A DNA stretch of 64,000 nucleotides from Daphnia pulex (taxonomy: Eukaryota; Arthropoda; Branchiopoda; Diplostraca; Daphniidae). Position 1 is the first letter of the stretch. Each line of letters opens with the position of its first letter. The stretch covers positions 7,750,001 through 7,814,000 of the forward strand of contig NC_060025.1 in NCBI RefSeq assembly GCF_021134715.1, in the 5' to 3' direction. The notes under the pieces are model-generated. The model saw only the letters and a program-made list of their open reading frames with translations. It had not been told where the DNA came from and did no database searches. The position numbers were made by a program, and so were the translations under genes. Positions 61,795 to 64,000 of this stretch are shown one piece after another.

Positions 61795-63121
61795 AATCAG
61801 GCAACATTGACTATTTAACCCAACTGTTCAACGCGGCATATACTGCACGGACACAAGCATAGGCAATTGACACATTTAAGTGTGATGTTGAACTGCAAGT
61901 CTGCACAAGCTCCATTTAAGAGCATCTCTCAACCAGAAAGGGACTGCAAAACCACTGTACACCAAACAGCAAAACCAAAAACAGCTCAAACATCAAACTG
62001 GCCATGAACTTCTGCATATCAAAAGAACATTAATGAACCAATAACACTTTGAAATGTGAAAAAATGGTACTGCTAATGAAATTTACTTAATTTAAAATTA
62101 ATAATTAATTTGAATTGAAAAAGAAACCAGGGAAGAATTCTGTACATCACTTCCAATATGTTATAAAAACTTGGTAATATGGGTGTTTGGGTGGGAAATT
62201 CTGTTCTAGAAGAAAATAATTAAAAAAAAACTCAGTGGAAGCTGATTAACACTGTGGCTATCTTTGAACAGAAACAACTATTTGGAAGGAAGAAATATTA
62301 CCCCTAATTTTCTACAATTTCATCTTATCTTAAACTCGTCAATTGAATACAAAATAAAAAAACAAAACAAACAAGACTTCCCAAGTTACAACAAATAACA
62401 TTGATCAAATTACCGATTCAAGAAGTCTTCCTGTTGTGACAATAGGGATAACAACAGTTTGATAAACTGCATGCAGCAGCTGCAGCTCAACTTGACTCGA
62501 TCACACCTTTCTCATCAGCTGGCTGCAACAAAACCACGTTGATGATACAACAGCCATGAAGCTCAGACTTTGTCATGTTCTCAATTTCTGCAACAGTTGA
62601 GCAAAGGGATCTCAACCTGAACATCAACTAATAAAAACTATTCCATTATTGCAGGTAAATTGATCAACAAAATTCCTTTACTAGCTCTGAAGTGTTTCAG
62701 CACGAGATGAGACGTCCGTATGGGTACAGCTAACAATGGCCGACATGTCGGCAAAATGGACAGCAGTTTCGACCCACGTCGTCACATTGATTGGCCAAGT
62801 GAAATTCCAACAAATCTAGCCTTACCATTTCATGGCTGAAAATGTAGATCTACACCACAATTCCATAACGAATAACAAACTTTCAGTCAGCGTTTCGGCA
62901 CAGGTTTCGGAAACAAATGGCAAATTTCGTCGGTTCGTATTCGTCCTCACTAAGACACTAGCGTCACCTGGTGGCTGGAGCACAATCTATTTTATTAGCC
63001 ACCTACCGACAGCCGAAAGATCACGAATTACCACGTTTGACTGTACGAAACGGATGGATTTCTTTACGAAAACTCTGTTTCCGAAGCTTATCACGACTCA
63101 CGAGAAATGAATAATCAGATA

Positions 63122-64000
63122 CACATCACATTTTCACAAATTAATCTGATGAAATTGGGCGTAAGGGGGTCGAGACAAAAATAAAACTTACAATTTTCTA
63201 AAGAAAAGAATTAATAGGCAGCAGCAGCAACGGTTATCTGTGTTTAGTTAAGAGTTCCAACTAACTTTTGCATCAAACAGTCATGTTGAATCTAAAGGAA
63301 ATATTCCAATAAATATTACTACAACAAATATTCAGATAAATACAACACATGTTGATATGTGCCCTGCATCTTTTCATGTGATGTGACTTCCCCAAAGTTG
63401 CTGCACGATATAAAATTAATTAATTTCATATCGTGGTTGCTGCAATAAACCTGAAGATTATCCATGGCCTTGATTATGTTTCCATAGCTTTCTCTATGAC
63501 TGAAAATAAAGTTTATGGCATCAATAAAGTTAAGAAATTTTGAAGGAAGAACAATACTTGTTTGTCATGATTGATGCTGTCTCACCTTATTATTTCAAAA
63601 ATGCTTCAGCACCATAAAAATTTTCTTAATTGATTCTACAGTTAGACAGACTGATATATTGTTCCAAACTTCCAACCACCGTTAACTGTATTACACAAAT
63701 GAAAAAAAACGCACTTGTGTTGACGAACAAAGTACGAAAAATTCAAAAAAAGCTTAAGATTGTGTCAGCACGACCACGCTTGATTTGCGATATTGAAATA
63801 AAAACTGAACTGTAAAAATTTGAAAAATTTAACACTAATTTTACAATCTCAAATGTAGTAAGAAAAATGCTAGAAATTAAATAAAGAGCAAGTTCAGAAG
63901 ATACAAATTTAAAAACGATACGGAACTACTAAACCTGTCAATCATCACCGCCACGACTCACGACCACGAGACGAATGAAGCAGATGGGATGAAGACTAAA
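63122..64000. other. Flank beyond the palindrome, nothing recognised
   Basis: AT-rich sequence not matching the DNA left of 47783, so the inverted repeat truly ends here. No gene, RNA or repeat is recognised. Confidence 0.5.

Larger units (their letters stand above)
47783..63121. repeat. 15.3 kb palindrome (inverted repeat) with a diverged centre
   Basis: Everything from 47783 to about 55.46 kb reappears as reverse complement between about 55.49 kb and 63121. Paired positions add to 110845 from 52.3 to 54.29 kb and to 110893 from 48.2 to 52.05 kb; the 48-bp step is a minisatellite difference. Over this stretch the paired segments I compared look identical. Inside 54293/56553 the arms diverge strongly with many indels. 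Outside about 48.2/62.7 kb they also diverge (8-bp indel near 48204, further substitutions and small indels). No intact protein gene was recognised inside. Confidence 0.95.

Noticed and set aside
47783..63121. Assembly artefact as the explanation of the palindrome
   Set aside because: Not excluded, but a false inverted duplication would not give diverged edges, a diverged core and an 8-versus-10-unit repeat difference. Joined haplotypes remain possible and are listed as a refutation test.

Overview
The window looks like nuclear DNA of an arthropod, most likely a cladoceran crustacean (Daphnia-like). The reasons are: genes split by 55-90 bp GT-AG introns; TATA plus TCAGT-type core promoters; a tandem array of membrane-anchored short-chain dehydrogenases; relics of tyrosine/threonine-rich (YYTT) repeat genes; and clear orthologs of animal genes (neuron navigator and HDAC10). 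Species assignment is inference; no bacterial or organellar feature is present.

Layout. (1) About 34-10286, minus strand: 12 exons of a neuron navigator (NAV/sickie) gene, with a calponin-homology domain flanked by polyglutamine. The coiled-coil and ATPase end runs off the left edge. (2) 10287-28260: unusually gene-poor, simple-sequence-rich DNA. It holds a 2.2 kb non-autonomous transposon-like element (24171-26404) with perfect terminal inverted repeats, internal tandem repeats and a tRNA-Glu-like segment. (3) 28261-43404: a tandem array of six SDR genes, all on the minus strand and all with the same four-exon plan. They fall into two subtypes, and one copy lacks the catalytic tyrosine. A tRNA-Ala(AGC) gene lies in the array. 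(4) 44164-47572, plus strand: a complete 15-exon HDAC10-like deacetylase with the gatekeeper glutamate of polyamine deacetylases, divergently placed against the last SDR gene. (5) 47783-63121: a 15.3 kb palindrome. Its arms look identical over about 6.1 kb except for one 48-bp minisatellite difference, while the centre and the outer edge are clearly diverged, a pattern suggesting gene conversion. The arms hold decayed copies of a secreted YYTT-repeat gene, a piggyBac-like MITE and a fold-back element. (6) 63122-64000: AT-rich DNA with nothing recognisable.

The SDR enzymes probably sit on ER or mitochondrial membranes and oxidise or reduce retinoid, steroid or hydroxy-acid-like substrates. The HDAC10-like enzyme is predicted to deacetylate acetyl-polyamines. 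No functional link between the blocks is evident. All exon models come from reading splice signals, phase and family similarity by eye; nothing was computed or searched.
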